64,000 nt of DNA from Microbulbifer agarilyticus S89 (GTDB taxonomy: Bacteria > Pseudomonadota > Gammaproteobacteria > Pseudomonadales > Cellvibrionaceae): contig NZ_AFPJ01000019.1 in assembly GCF_000220505.1 (NCBI RefSeq), positions 1 to 64,000 of the forward strand, written 5' to 3'. The translations under genes and the position numbers were made by a program. Each line of letters begins with the position of its first letter. The stretch's first letter is position 1. The notes beneath the pieces were generated by a model that was not told the origin of the DNA, did no database searches, and was given only the letters and a program-made list of their open reading frames with translations. Of the stretch, positions 47,338-56,286 are shown piece after piece.

Positions 47338-48282
47338 ATGAATCATTTTTCTTTCTCGATCGGCAATCGAGTTTTCGCCCAACCGTGTGGCTTGGTATTT
47401 TGGCGAAATACCTTGTGGGTGTTAGCAGCCCTATTCCTGCTACAGGCACATGCCAGCTATGCGGCGAGTGATCGTGGGCTACTGCTGGAAGCCCAGAAGA
47501 ATGGGCAAACCGTGTATTTACTGGGCTCTATTCACTTGGCCGACAAGACTTTTTACCCGTTGCGGGAAGAAATTGAGCGCGCCTACAAACGTAGCGATGC
47601 CCTGGTGGTAGAAGCAGATATTCTGGCCATGGAGTCCAATGCGGCTCTGCAAATGCAGGTTATGCAGGAGTCTGTCTACCCTCCTGGCGAACAGCTGAAG
47701 GACAATGTTTCGCCAGAGGTCTATGGCCAGCTGGTTGACTGGCTGAATCAACGAAAAATCCCGGAGGCGAGCTTCAGCCGGCTGCGCCCAGCGATTGCGA
47801 TGATCACCCTAAGCCTGATTGAAATGCAGGCCAGAGGGCTCGATCCCCAGGCAGGCATCGATCGACATTTTTTGAACCAGGCACACCGTAACAATACTGA
47901 AATATTGGAGTTGGAAAGTGTGCTGCAACAGATTCAAATGCTGAACAGCCTGGAAAACCCGGAGCTGTATCTGCAACAAACCCTCGCGCAACTCTCGGAT
48001 ATGGATACCTTTGTGCCGCAGATAACCAGCGCCTGGAAAAGTGGCGATCAGGAAAAAATCTACGACCTGGTAATCCGTGAAGGGCTGGATGAGAACCCGG
48101 AATATGCTCCCCTGTACGAGCTATTGTTTTACAAACGTAACCGGGACATGGCAGAAAAAATTAAAGAATTAAGCGACCAGCATGACACTCTGTTTGTGGT
48201 GGTCGGTGCGGGGCATCTGGTGGGCGATAAATCCATTACCGACCTCCTGGTGAAAGACGGCTTTACGGTAGAACAAATTTAA
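47338..48282 (+). CDS. TraB/GumN family protein
   Basis: 314 residues. A signal or anchor helix (TLWVLAALFLLQAHASYAAS), then GQTVYLLGSIHLADKTFYPL and the C-terminal VVVGAGHLVGDKSITDLL. The paired GSIH and GAGH motifs define the TraB/GumN (Tiki-like) superfamily, which includes putative metalloproteases. Bacterial roles are mostly unknown. Ribosome-binding site is weak (GGAAATAGCTT). Single gene. Confidence 0.87.
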   Translation: MNHFSFSIGNRVFAQPCGLVFWRNTLWVLAALFLLQAHASYAASDRGLLLEAQKNGQTVYLLGSIHLADKTFYPLREEIERAYKRSDALVVEADILAMESNAALQMQVMQESVYPPGEQLKDNVSPEVYGQLVDWLNQRKIPEASFSRLRPAIAMITLSLIEMQARGLDPQAGIDRHFLNQAHRNNTEILELESVLQQIQMLNSLENPELYLQQTLAQLSDMDTFVPQITSAWKSGDQEKIYDLVIREGLDENPEYAPLYELLFYKRNRDMAEKIKELSDQHDTLFVVVGAGHLVGDKSITDLLVKDGFTVEQI

Positions 48283-48381
48283 TCTTTTTCGCCTCCATCT
48301 AAGCGAATTTTAAACTTCTGGCGCACCGCTGCTTTCCACTCCGACTAAACTGCATCCAATTGGTTGCAAAGGAATGGCGCG

Positions 48382-49659
48382 GTGTCCACTCTCACCCCAC
48401 TTTACCGTATGGGTCCCATCTCAATGGCCTCCCCCAGCCTCTTGCTGGCGGGCGTGTTGCTGAGTGGTGCAACCACCAGCCTTGCAGACGAAGCGGAAAC
48501 CAAAGGTGGGCTGAAAATCACGTCGGATGACGGTAATTTTTCCGCATCCCTCGGTGGTCGCATTCATTTTGATACCTATCTCTTTGATTCCGATATCGAA
48601 GATCCCGTAAGCACCACGGATTTTCGCCGGGCGCGCATTACCCTGAAAGGCAAGGTCTACGACTGGAAATATGTGCTGGAACAGGATTTCGCCGGCGGCA
48701 CTACGAGCAGGGGATTTCGCGACGTATTCATCGCACGGGAGTTTCTGAACGGTGAAGTGCGTATCGGCCAGTTCAAGCCCTTTCGCTCCATGTCGGAATT
48801 GACCAGCTCCAATGAAATCACCATGCTGGAACGCCCCTTTTCCAGCGGCACAGGCTTGTACGAGGGCTTTCAGTTCCAGCAGGGTATTGGCTGGACCGGC
48901 GTGCTGGACTGTTACACCTTGGGGTTTATGGCATTCAACCTGCGCAACGCCAGCACCGTGCGCAACGAGGGGGTTGGCGCCGCCGGCCGCCTCGCCTGGC
49001 ACCCCATCAACAATGACTACGCAACGCTCCACCTGGGCACCGCATTCAGTTTTGCGAACCCAAACCTGAACTCAAAAGATATCATCGCCGAGGCAGACTA
49101 TGCCGGGCGGCGCGGCCCGTCACAGCTTATTGCTCTCAGCCCCGGGGACCTGGGTGATGACGTATCTACCGTATCCCTGGAACTGGCGGGCAGCTACGGC
49201 CCGCTGTACTTTCAGTCGGAGTTTGTGGTTGCCGACTACGACGCCGACTACTACCTGTCCGAGCTCGACTTCGAAGACGAGTTCGGGGCGCCGCCGCCAT
49301 TCTTATGTGATCCGGACTTCGGGTGCTATATCGATGACCAGCATGTGCGCACCTGGTACATTCAGGGCAGCTGGATGATCACCGGTGAACACAAGACCTA
49401 CAACGAAAAGCGTGGCGCGTTTAATTCCGCGAAGCCCTCAGGCAAAGGGCTCTGGGGCGGCGCATGGGAACTCACCGCCCGTTACGACACCATGCAAAAT
49501 AGGGACATCTACAAACTGGAGGCCAACAGCGCGCAAGTCGGTGTGAATTACTACGCCAATCGCAACGTGCGCGTTATGTTGAACCTGATTTTCGGTGACG
49601 ACGAGTTTACCGGTGACAACACCAATCAACTGGGCCTCCGGGTACAGATGGCCTGGTAA
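48382..49659 (+). CDS. Phosphate-selective (OprO/OprP-type) porin
   Basis: 425 residues from a GTG at 48382 with AAAGGA 9 nt upstream; TTG 48364 and ATGs at 48409/48424 are alternatives. Signal peptide (SPSLLLAGVLLSGATTSLADE), then the typical GRIHFDTYLFD, FRRARITLKGKVYDWKYVLEQDF, VRIGQFKPFRSMSELTSSNE and the C-terminal NYYANRNVRVMLNLIFGDD and final W. Makes a trimeric outer-membrane channel, often phosphate- or anion-selective. No pho box looked for successfully. Followed by a strong terminator. Confidence 0.9.
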   Translation: MSTLTPLYRMGPISMASPSLLLAGVLLSGATTSLADEAETKGGLKITSDDGNFSASLGGRIHFDTYLFDSDIEDPVSTTDFRRARITLKGKVYDWKYVLEQDFAGGTTSRGFRDVFIAREFLNGEVRIGQFKPFRSMSELTSSNEITMLERPFSSGTGLYEGFQFQQGIGWTGVLDCYTLGFMAFNLRNASTVRNEGVGAAGRLAWHPINNDYATLHLGTAFSFANPNLNSKDIIAEADYAGRRGPSQLIALSPGDLGDDVSTVSLELAGSYGPLYFQSEFVVADYDADYYLSELDFEDEFGAPPPFLCDPDFGCYIDDQHVRTWYIQGSWMITGEHKTYNEKRGAFNSAKPSGKGLWGGAWELTARYDTMQNRDIYKLEANSAQVGVNYYANRNVRVMLNLIFGDDEFTGDNTNQLGLRVQMAW

Positions 49660-49681
49660 GAAACCCTCGATTTCCGCAAAC

Positions 49682-49711
49682 AAAAAAGCGAGCCAAATGG
49701 CTCGCTTTTTT
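49682..49711. terminator. Bidirectional terminator between porin and oxidoreductase
   Basis: AAAAAAGCGAGCC-AAAT-GGCTCGCTTTTTT, a 13-bp stem. T runs on both strands serve the convergent genes. Confidence 0.9.
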
Positions 49712-49727
49712 GTCACACACAACCTTG

Positions 49728-52700
49728 CTAACCGACCTGCTGCGCCTTGGCGGGGTCAAATACCTCTACCGGTGACTCACCTGGCACACTCGCCTGAGGG
49801 TCATAAAAACGTTGCAACGCAATGTCACGCGCTTCATGTGCAAGTTTTACGTTTTCCTCTTTGATCAGCCCATAACCGCGAATCTGATCGGGATAGCGCA
49901 GCAATTCGAGCGCTGCAGGATGGTTGTCGGCACTCAAGCGCCCCACCACTTCGTCGACGACTTTCTCGTACTCGGTGATTAGCCCGCGCTCCATCTTGCG
50001 CTCTTCGGTATAGCCGAAAACATCCAACACCGTACCGCGCAGGAAGCGGAGCTTGGCCAACACCGCAAATGCCTTGTGCATCCAGCCACCAAATTTCATC
50101 TTGCGCGGACGGCCCAGATTCTTATCAAATCGACTGAGCAGCGGCGGCGCGAGATTAAATTCGAGCTCGAAGTCACCGGCGAAATTTTCCTGCAGCGACT
50201 GCTTGAAACGTCCATCACTATACAGGCGAGCCACTTCGTACTCGTCTTTATAGGCCAGCAGTTTCGCATAGTTGCGCGCGACCACTTCCGCCAGCGCTTC
50301 ACTACCCGGCACTTTGAGAATTTCTGCCGCTTTTACCTTATCCACCAGTTTACGATAACGCCGTGCAAGCGCCGGGCCCTGGTAACCCGTAAGGTGGTCA
50401 ATCCGGTGTGCGACAATCTCCTCTACCCCCTGGGGCAGGGTCTTCGGTTCCTGCTGGAACAACATGGCATCCAGCGCCGCGCGATCCGCCGCCGCCAGGC
50501 GGCCAGCCACGAATCCCTGCAAGTTTCCTTCAACGGCAACTCCGTTGAGGCGAATGGTCTCCTCAATTGCCGCCAGCCCCAGCGGGATCAGGCCCTTCTG
50601 CCAGGCAAAGCCCAACATAAAAATATTTGCCGCGAGGGTGTCGCCAAGGGCTGCCTTGGTGAGGTTATGCCCCTCGACGACATTCAGCTCTTTCACCGCA
50701 TCTTTGATGGTATCCAGTACCGCCTGCGGGGAGTGAATGTCTTCGCGCCCCAGGACCGATGCAGCGGTTGGGCTCAGGTGGGTGTTCACCACAGCGCGGC
50801 TGAGCGTCTCGTCCAGCTTCGCCAGGCTTGCAGACAGGTTACCCGCCGCAATCAGGTCACACGCCATTAGCGCGTCTGCACGGCCGTCGGAGATCCGCAC
50901 GGCTTTCAGGGATTCAGGGCGGTTGGCAAAACGCACATGGGAATACACCGCACCGCCCTTCTGCGCCAGACCGGTTTGATCCAGCGTGCTGCACGCCTTG
51001 CCCTCAATATGCGCCGCCATCGCCAGCAACGCGCCAATGGTCACAACCCCGGTGCCACCGACACCGGTAACCAGCAGGTTGTAGGGTTCGTCGAGATCAG
51101 GCAGCACTGGTGCAGGCAGTTTCTCTGCCGCATCAAACAGGGCATCGCCCACTCCGGCCCGCTTATTCAACTTGCCACCTTTGACGGTGACAAACGACGG
51201 GCAGAAGCCATTCACACAGGACATATCCTGGTTGCAGGAGGTCTGGTTAATACGGCGCTTGTCGCCCAGGGGTGTAGAGACCTTTTCTACCGCGATACAG
51301 CTCGACTGGGTGACACAATCGCCACAGCCTTCACACACCAGCTCGTTGATAAACGGGCGCCCTTCAGCCTTCGGCAATAGGCCGCGCTTGCGCTTACGGC
51401 GCAGCTCGGTGGCACAGGTCTGGTCGTAGATGATCACGGTACAGCCGGGCTCTTCGCGCAGCTCCTTCATGACCGCGGGCATATGGTCACGGTGGCGAAC
51501 CTCCACCTCCGCGGGGAAACTCAGCGCGCCTTTGTACTTGTTGGTGTCGTCCATCACCAGCACAACACGCTTGACCCCCTCTGCCAGTACCTGGCGGCAG
51601 ATCATATCCGGATGCAGTTCGCCGTCGTGGGGCTGGCCACCGGTCATGGCCACCGCATCGTTAAACAGGATCTTATAGGTAATGTTGACCTTGGCCGCGA
51701 CCGAAGCGCGGATCGCGAGAATACCGGAGTGGAAATAGGTTCCATCACCGAGGTTCACAAACACATGCGGCTCACTGGTGAACGCCGCCTGGCCAATCCA
51801 GTTCACACCCTCGGCGCCCATCTGGGTAAAGGTGAAGGTCTCACGGTCCAGCCACTGGGCCATGTAGTGGCAGCCAATACCCGCAAGCGCCCGGCTGCCT
51901 TCCGGCACACGGGTGGAACGGTTGTGCGGGCAACCCGCACAGAACATTGGCAGGCGGGCCACACTGGAGCCGGCCTGTGCAGAAATCCGCTCGGCCAGTG
52001 CATCCAACCGCATCAGGCGGTGTTTGGCACGCTCGTTGAGCTTGTCTTCCCCCAGCAGGTACCCGAGCACTTGCGCCACAACCGCCGGTGACAACTCACC
52101 ATACATCGGCAGCAGCGGCTTATCGTGTTCGTCGACCTTGCCGAGAATGCGCGGGAAATGCGGATCGCGCAGATGCACGTTGTACAGCTCTTCTTTCAGC
52201 TGCACTTCCATCAGGCTGCGCTTTTCCTCCAGCACGAGCAGTGAATCGAGGCCGCGGGCAAATTCCTGAATTCCTGGAACGTCCAGTGGATAGGTCATTC
52301 CGACCTTGAGGATACGAATGCCCAACTCGCGCGCACGGGCTTCATCAATACCCATGTCTTCGAACGCCTGCATCAGGTCCAGGTGCGCCTTACCGGCAGT
52401 CACAATGCCCAGGGTCGCGTCCGGGTTATCCAGCACCAGCTTGTTGAGCTGGTTGGCACGGGCAAATGCCAGCGCCGCAGGCCGCTTGTAGCGCCACAGG
52501 CGCTCTTCCTGCTCCAGGGGGTTATCCTGCTTGCGGATATTCAGGCCGCCCACTGGGCGCTCGATTTCCGGGCATTCGAAGGAGACCCCCGCCGGATCCA
52601 CCTCTACGGTGGAAGCGCTGTCCATATTCTCGGCCAGGGTAATCATCGCCACCCAGCAACCACTGAAACGCGACAGCTCAAGCCCGTACAGGCCATAGTC

Positions 52701-53324
52701 CAGGACTTCCTGCACGGTCGCGGGGTTCAGCACCGGGATATGCATATCGACAAAGGCAAATTCGGATTGCCCGGGGTAGGACGATGACTTACAACCGTGG
52801 TCGTCGCCAGCAATGATCAGCGCACCACCTTTCGGCGAAGAACCGGCCGCATTGGCATGACGGAACGCATCGCAGGAGCGGTCGACTCCGGGCGTTTTGC
52901 CATACCAGATACCGCAGACGCCATCGACCTCGGCGCCCTCAAACAGGCCGACCTGCTGGGAGCCCCAGACAGATGTGGCCGCCAGTTCCTCATTTACCCC
53001 GGGGGTAAAGCGAATGTTGTATTCATCCAGCATCTTCTTGGCGCGTGCCAACTGCTGGTCATAGCCGCCGAGGGGGGAGCCGCGGTAACCGGAGATAAAC
53101 GTGGCCGTGTTGAGCCCGCGCGCGGAGTCGATCCGCATCTGGTCGATGGGCAGGCGCACCAGCGCCTGAATGCCGGATAACAGTACCCGCCCCTTGAGGG
53201 TGGTGTACCGATCGTCGAGAGACACCGAAGATTCAGCAACCTTGTGATCGGTGATCGCCTGCTCCTGAACCGTTCCAGCCTGAGATCCTGTTGTCACTCC
53301 AGGCTCTACTTTCTGTTCGCTCAT
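49728..53324 (-). CDS. Indolepyruvate ferredoxin oxidoreductase family protein (single-chain)
   Basis: 1198 residues from the ATG at 53324 (MSEQKVEPG); a longer open frame upstream is unlikely. Order: pyrimidine-binding domain of a 2-oxoacid:ferredoxin oxidoreductase (FISGYRGSPLGGYDQQL), TPP-binding domain (GCHYMAQW, NLGDGTYFHSG), an iron-sulfur cysteine cluster (CEGCGDCVTQSSCIA...CNQDMSCVNGFC), gamma-subunit domain (VTGVGGTGVVTIGALLAMAAH), and a C-terminal extension typical of this family. It likely decarboxylates aryl or branched 2-oxoacids to acyl-CoA in amino acid catabolism. Lrp-type regulator is divergent. Confidence 0.92.
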   Translation of the reverse strand: MSEQKVEPGVTTGSQAGTVQEQAITDHKVAESSVSLDDRYTTLKGRVLLSGIQALVRLPIDQMRIDSARGLNTATFISGYRGSPLGGYDQQLARAKKMLDEYNIRFTPGVNEELAATSVWGSQQVGLFEGAEVDGVCGIWYGKTPGVDRSCDAFRHANAAGSSPKGGALIIAGDDHGCKSSSYPGQSEFAFVDMHIPVLNPATVQEVLDYGLYGLELSRFSGCWVAMITLAENMDSASTVEVDPAGVSFECPEIERPVGGLNIRKQDNPLEQEERLWRYKRPAALAFARANQLNKLVLDNPDATLGIVTAGKAHLDLMQAFEDMGIDEARARELGIRILKVGMTYPLDVPGIQEFARGLDSLLVLEEKRSLMEVQLKEELYNVHLRDPHFPRILGKVDEHDKPLLPMYGELSPAVVAQVLGYLLGEDKLNERAKHRLMRLDALAERISAQAGSSVARLPMFCAGCPHNRSTRVPEGSRALAGIGCHYMAQWLDRETFTFTQMGAEGVNWIGQAAFTSEPHVFVNLGDGTYFHSGILAIRASVAAKVNITYKILFNDAVAMTGGQPHDGELHPDMICRQVLAEGVKRVVLVMDDTNKYKGALSFPAEVEVRHRDHMPAVMKELREEPGCTVIIYDQTCATELRRKRKRGLLPKAEGRPFINELVCEGCGDCVTQSSCIAVEKVSTPLGDKRRINQTSCNQDMSCVNGFCPSFVTVKGGKLNKRAGVGDALFDAAEKLPAPVLPDLDEPYNLLVTGVGGTGVVTIGALLAMAAHIEGKACSTLDQTGLAQKGGAVYSHVRFANRPESLKAVRISDGRADALMACDLIAAGNLSASLAKLDETLSRAVVNTHLSPTAASVLGREDIHSPQAVLDTIKDAVKELNVVEGHNLTKAALGDTLAANIFMLGFAWQKGLIPLGLAAIEETIRLNGVAVEGNLQGFVAGRLAAADRAALDAMLFQQEPKTLPQGVEEIVAHRIDHLTGYQGPALARRYRKLVDKVKAAEILKVPGSEALAEVVARNYAKLLAYKDEYEVARLYSDGRFKQSLQENFAGDFELEFNLAPPLLSRFDKNLGRPRKMKFGGWMHKAFAVLAKLRFLRGTVLDVFGYTEERKMERGLITEYEKVVDEVVGRLSADNHPAALELLRYPDQIRGYGLIKEENVKLAHEARDIALQRFYDPQASVPGESPVEVFDPAKAQQVG

Positions 53325-53481
53325 ACGCCTACTTCTTCCCGCTGATCTGTGAAGCGCCGCAGGGTCTGCGGGCTTCCGGTAATTATTGTGATTCGGGGCG
53401 CTCGTCGCCGGTTTTGGCGCTAATTCATACGGGTTGTTTTCACACAACCAGCGCTGACGACGGCTAGGTCAGGTCATACTA

Positions 53482-53494
53482 GTGCTTAAAGCAC
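53482..53494. promoter_or_regulatory. Palindrome in the IOR/Lrp divergent region
   Basis: GTGCTT-A-AAGCAC, a perfect 13-bp inverted repeat, 158 bp upstream of the oxidoreductase start. Candidate operator of the Lrp-type regulator. Confidence 0.4.
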
Positions 53495-53503
53495 ATGGAA
53501 ACA

Positions 53504-53533
53504 TTGCTTTATTTACGGGTTTACACGTAAAAT
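53504..53533 (+). promoter_or_regulatory. Candidate promoter of the Lrp-type regulator with overlapping palindrome
   Basis: TTGCTT (-35) and TAAAAT (-10) with 18-nt spacing, 49 bp before the ATG. The spacer and -10 contain TTTACG-N8-CGTAAA (53512-53531), a perfect inverted repeat. This would suit autoregulation. Confidence 0.5.
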
Positions 53534-53581
53534 TATGATAGCCATCTCGGCCAATAGATAAAATGTAGGACAGGAGTTTAT

Positions 53582-54052
53582 ATGAAGCGCTCAACCGACC
53601 TGGATGATTTCGACCGCAAGATCCTGCGGGCGCTACAGGAGAACGCCGATTATTCCATGGCTGAGCTGGGAGACAAAGTGGGTCTTTCCCATACTCCTTG
53701 CTGGCGTCGCATCAAGCGCCTGGAGGCCGAAGGTATCATTCGTGGGCGCGTCACCCTCCTGGATCCGCGTAAACTTGACCTGGGGGTCACAGTATACTGC
53801 TATGTCACCATACACAACCACGATGAAGATTCATTGAACAATTTCGAGTCGGCGGTGCAGGATGTCCAGGAAGTTGTGGAATGTTACTCCACTAGTGGTG
53901 ATAAAGACTATGTTTTGCGCGTCGTGGTCGACAGTGTTGAGCACTACGAACAACTGCTCAAGCGCTCACTGGTGCACCTGCCGAATGTGGCTTCGGTGAA
54001 CTCGACCTTTGCATTGAAGCAGGTCAAATACACCACGCAGCTGCCGCTCTAA
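53582..54052 (+). CDS. Lrp/AsnC family transcriptional regulator
   Basis: 156 residues. N-terminal HTH (DDFDRKILRALQENADYSMAELGDKVGLSHTPCWRRIKRLEAEGIIRG) and C-terminal RAM ligand domain (LGVTVYCYVTI, ECYSTSGDKDYVLRVVV, SVNSTFALKQVKYTTQLPL). The ATG has AGGAG 6 nt upstream. Close to BkdR/Lrp-like activators. Divergent from the indolepyruvate oxidoreductase, so it probably senses an amino acid and controls that gene. Confidence 0.94.
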   Translation: MKRSTDLDDFDRKILRALQENADYSMAELGDKVGLSHTPCWRRIKRLEAEGIIRGRVTLLDPRKLDLGVTVYCYVTIHNHDEDSLNNFESAVQDVQEVVECYSTSGDKDYVLRVVVDSVEHYEQLLKRSLVHLPNVASVNSTFALKQVKYTTQLPL

Positions 54053-54167
54053 TCGGGCTGCCGTCGCCACCGAGCCGGGGCACGCGTTCCCGGCCCAGGC
54101 CGTGTGGCGGCCGCCTTACCGGCATTGCGGTAGAATTCCCGAGCCGAGCCGAGCAAAAAGAATTCTC

Positions 54168-54677
54168 TCAGCGGGCCGCAAGCCTCGCGACTACCTGCCC
54201 CAGCACCTGGTCCAGGTCCTGCCCGTCACAGTCCACGACAATATCGGCATAGCGGCGATACAACGCCTGCCGCTCTTCAAACAGCTCTTCAAAACTCTGC
54301 CCAGGCGCCTTGGCAATTCCGCGACTTTCATAATTATGAATACGGCGACGCAGTTCATCGGCGGAACAGTTCAGGAACACCGCGGGTCCGTACGTCAGCA
54401 GGTTGCGCATCCCCGCTTCGCTATACACCGCACTACCGCCGGTAGCAATCACATGATTGGGGAGTTCCGCCTCGGCAATCACTTCACCCTCAATACGACG
54501 CAGATTCAGGTAATCCGACTCGTTCATGATTTCCTGCAGCGTCTTGTCTTCCCGCAGCTGAATCAGTACATCCGTATCGACAAAGTCTTTAGCCAGCTCT
54601 TTCGCCAGCAATACCCCAAGGGTGCTTTTGCCAGCCCCCGGCATCCCAATCAGTACCACACTGCCCTGCTTATGCAT
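54168..54677 (-). CDS. Shikimate-kinase-like P-loop protein
   Basis: 169 residues from the ATG at 54677. P-loop LIGMPGAGKSTLGV, FVDTDVLIQ, ATGGSAVYSEAGM, and a lid region RGIAKAPGQSFEELFEERQALYRRYADI. Like shikimate kinase but the usual GGG of the substrate site reads GGS, and the DTD is followed by LIQ rather than IE. Probably a kinase of another small molecule. A true aroK would normally sit next to aroB. 23 bp downstream of the acyltransferase gene. Confidence 0.8.
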   Translation of the reverse strand: MHKQGSVVLIGMPGAGKSTLGVLLAKELAKDFVDTDVLIQLREDKTLQEIMNESDYLNLRRIEGEVIAEAELPNHVIATGGSAVYSEAGMRNLLTYGPAVFLNCSADELRRRIHNYESRGIAKAPGQSFEELFEERQALYRRYADIVVDCDGQDLDQVLGQVVARLAAR

Positions 54678-54700
54678 TGTTATTCGACATCCAAACTGCG

Positions 54701-55423
54701 TTAATCCCCCCGCTTCGGCCATAGTACTGACCTCAGCCACCCCGACAGACTGTTGCCTGTAAGCAGCATTTTATCTAATTCATCGAGATTGTGCGCCTGC
54801 CGGAAGCTATCGGCGAACAGCGCCTCTCGGGTAATCATGCGGCGCCGGGGGTTTATCTGCTTGATCTCACGCGCGGGATTACCTGCAACCACCGTATTCG
54901 CGGGGACGTCCCGAGTAACCACACTGCCCGCTCCCACTACCGAATTATCGCCAATCGAAACCCCCTTGCAGACAATGGCGCTGTCTCCGATCCAGACGTT
55001 ATTGCCAATGGATATCGGGGAAGTGCAGCGAAACGGGCGCGTGCGATTGTACAGGCCATGCCAATCGGAGTCGGAAATGTACACATTGGCCGCAATCATA
55101 CAGGCATCACCGAGAGTGATGGACTCACCGGCGGAGATGCGCACTCCTGGAGAAATCAGCACATAATCACCGATGGTGATGTGCGCATCGCCCCCACGAT
55201 GCCCCATGGCCGTGAAACGAATACAGTTATCCGGTGTAGAAATTAAATGGGGGAAGTTACCTAGGCGAATATTGCTGCCGAACACTTTCACCGATGCCGG
55301 ATGCATCACTTCCGGCTCGCGCCCGATCGTATCGAACTGGGGCAACAAAAAGTGTCGGCAGCGCCAGTTGCGAAAATTCAGCAGCGCGCGCTTTAGCCAG
55401 TATGGTCTATGATCCTTTCGCAT
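54701..55423 (-). CDS. Hexapeptide-repeat acyltransferase
   Basis: 240 residues with a left-handed beta-helix ([93 protein letters not shown]). This matches sugar O-acetyltransferases (WcaF/xenobiotic type). Candidate active-site His in SDSDWHG. A basic N-terminus ([25 protein letters not shown]). Probably modifies a surface polysaccharide. Operon with the kinase-like gene. Confidence 0.87.
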   Translation of the reverse strand: MRKDHRPYWLKRALLNFRNWRCRHFLLPQFDTIGREPEVMHPASVKVFGSNIRLGNFPHLISTPDNCIRFTAMGHRGGDAHITIGDYVLISPGVRISAGESITLGDACMIAANVYISDSDWHGLYNRTRPFRCTSPISIGNNVWIGDSAIVCKGVSIGDNSVVGAGSVVTRDVPANTVVAGNPAREIKQINPRRRMITREALFADSFRQAHNLDELDKMLLTGNSLSGWLRSVLWPKRGD

Positions 55424-55656
55424 TGGAACGCCAATATTTCCTGATATTTATTCTTGGATTCTATTTGTTGAAACCTGTTTTCACCGCCGGTTGTGACCAC
55501 CCACATCCCGTTTGATGCCGGCGGTCACTTGCAAACGGTAATTTCGGCAGATCCGGTCAGCCAGACTGTTACGCACGCACATTGCAAAACGACGGGGCAA
55601 CACGTACCGTCACGCTCAAATTAACTCTTTCAATATTGTCGCGAGATACTCTGAAA

Positions 55657-56286
55657 ATGGACGCAGCCCTACCGTTAGAACTCCCTCTGGATATCAACAC
55701 CGTAAAAGGCTTCCTCGCGGATAGTGAAGGCACGGCGCTGTATCGGCTGGCTGCAGAGGCCAGTGATCTCGGTCCCTGCCTCGAAATCGGCAGCTATTGC
55801 GGGAAATCTACTATCTATCTGGGCAGTGCCTGCAAACTAATGAACAACACCTTGTTTGCTGTGGACCATCACCGTGGATCCGAAGAACATCAGCCGGGCG
55901 AGGAGTATCACGATCGCGAGCTGTTCGATAACCGCAGCCAGCTCATGGATAGCTTCCACGCGTTCCGCAGCAATATGCGCGCGGCACAGCTTGAGGAGCA
56001 CGTGGTGCCCATCGTTGCGCCAACCACTGTGGCGGCGCGCCACTGGAACACCCCCCTCGGTCTCGTATTTATCGATGGTGGGCACTCGCTTGAGGCCGCT
56101 CTCAACGACTACCGCTGCTGGTCACGCCACATTGTGCCCGGGGGGTACCTGGCCATCCACGATATCTTCCCGAATCCGGCAGACGGCGGGCAGGCACCCT
56201 ACGAGATCTACAAACTAGCGTTGGCCTCCGGCCAGTTCGAACTGGTGGAAATGGTCGAAACCCTAGGTATTTTGCGCCGACTCTGA
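55657..56286 (+). CDS. Class I SAM-dependent methyltransferase
   Basis: 209 residues from the ATG at 55657 (MDAALPLELPLDI). SAM site CLEIGSYCGKSTIYLG, then FAVDHHRGS and VFIDGGHSLEAALNDYRCW, and HDIFPNP. The ID-GH motif is seen in methyltransferases acting on sugars or small molecules. Its 3' end overlaps the convergent next gene by 24 bp. Substrate unknown. May act with the neighbouring glycan operon. Confidence 0.82.
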   Translation: MDAALPLELPLDINTVKGFLADSEGTALYRLAAEASDLGPCLEIGSYCGKSTIYLGSACKLMNNTLFAVDHHRGSEEHQPGEEYHDRELFDNRSQLMDSFHAFRSNMRAAQLEEHVVPIVAPTTVAARHWNTPLGLVFIDGGHSLEAALNDYRCWSRHIVPGGYLAIHDIFPNPADGGQAPYEIYKLALASGQFELVEMVETLGILRRL

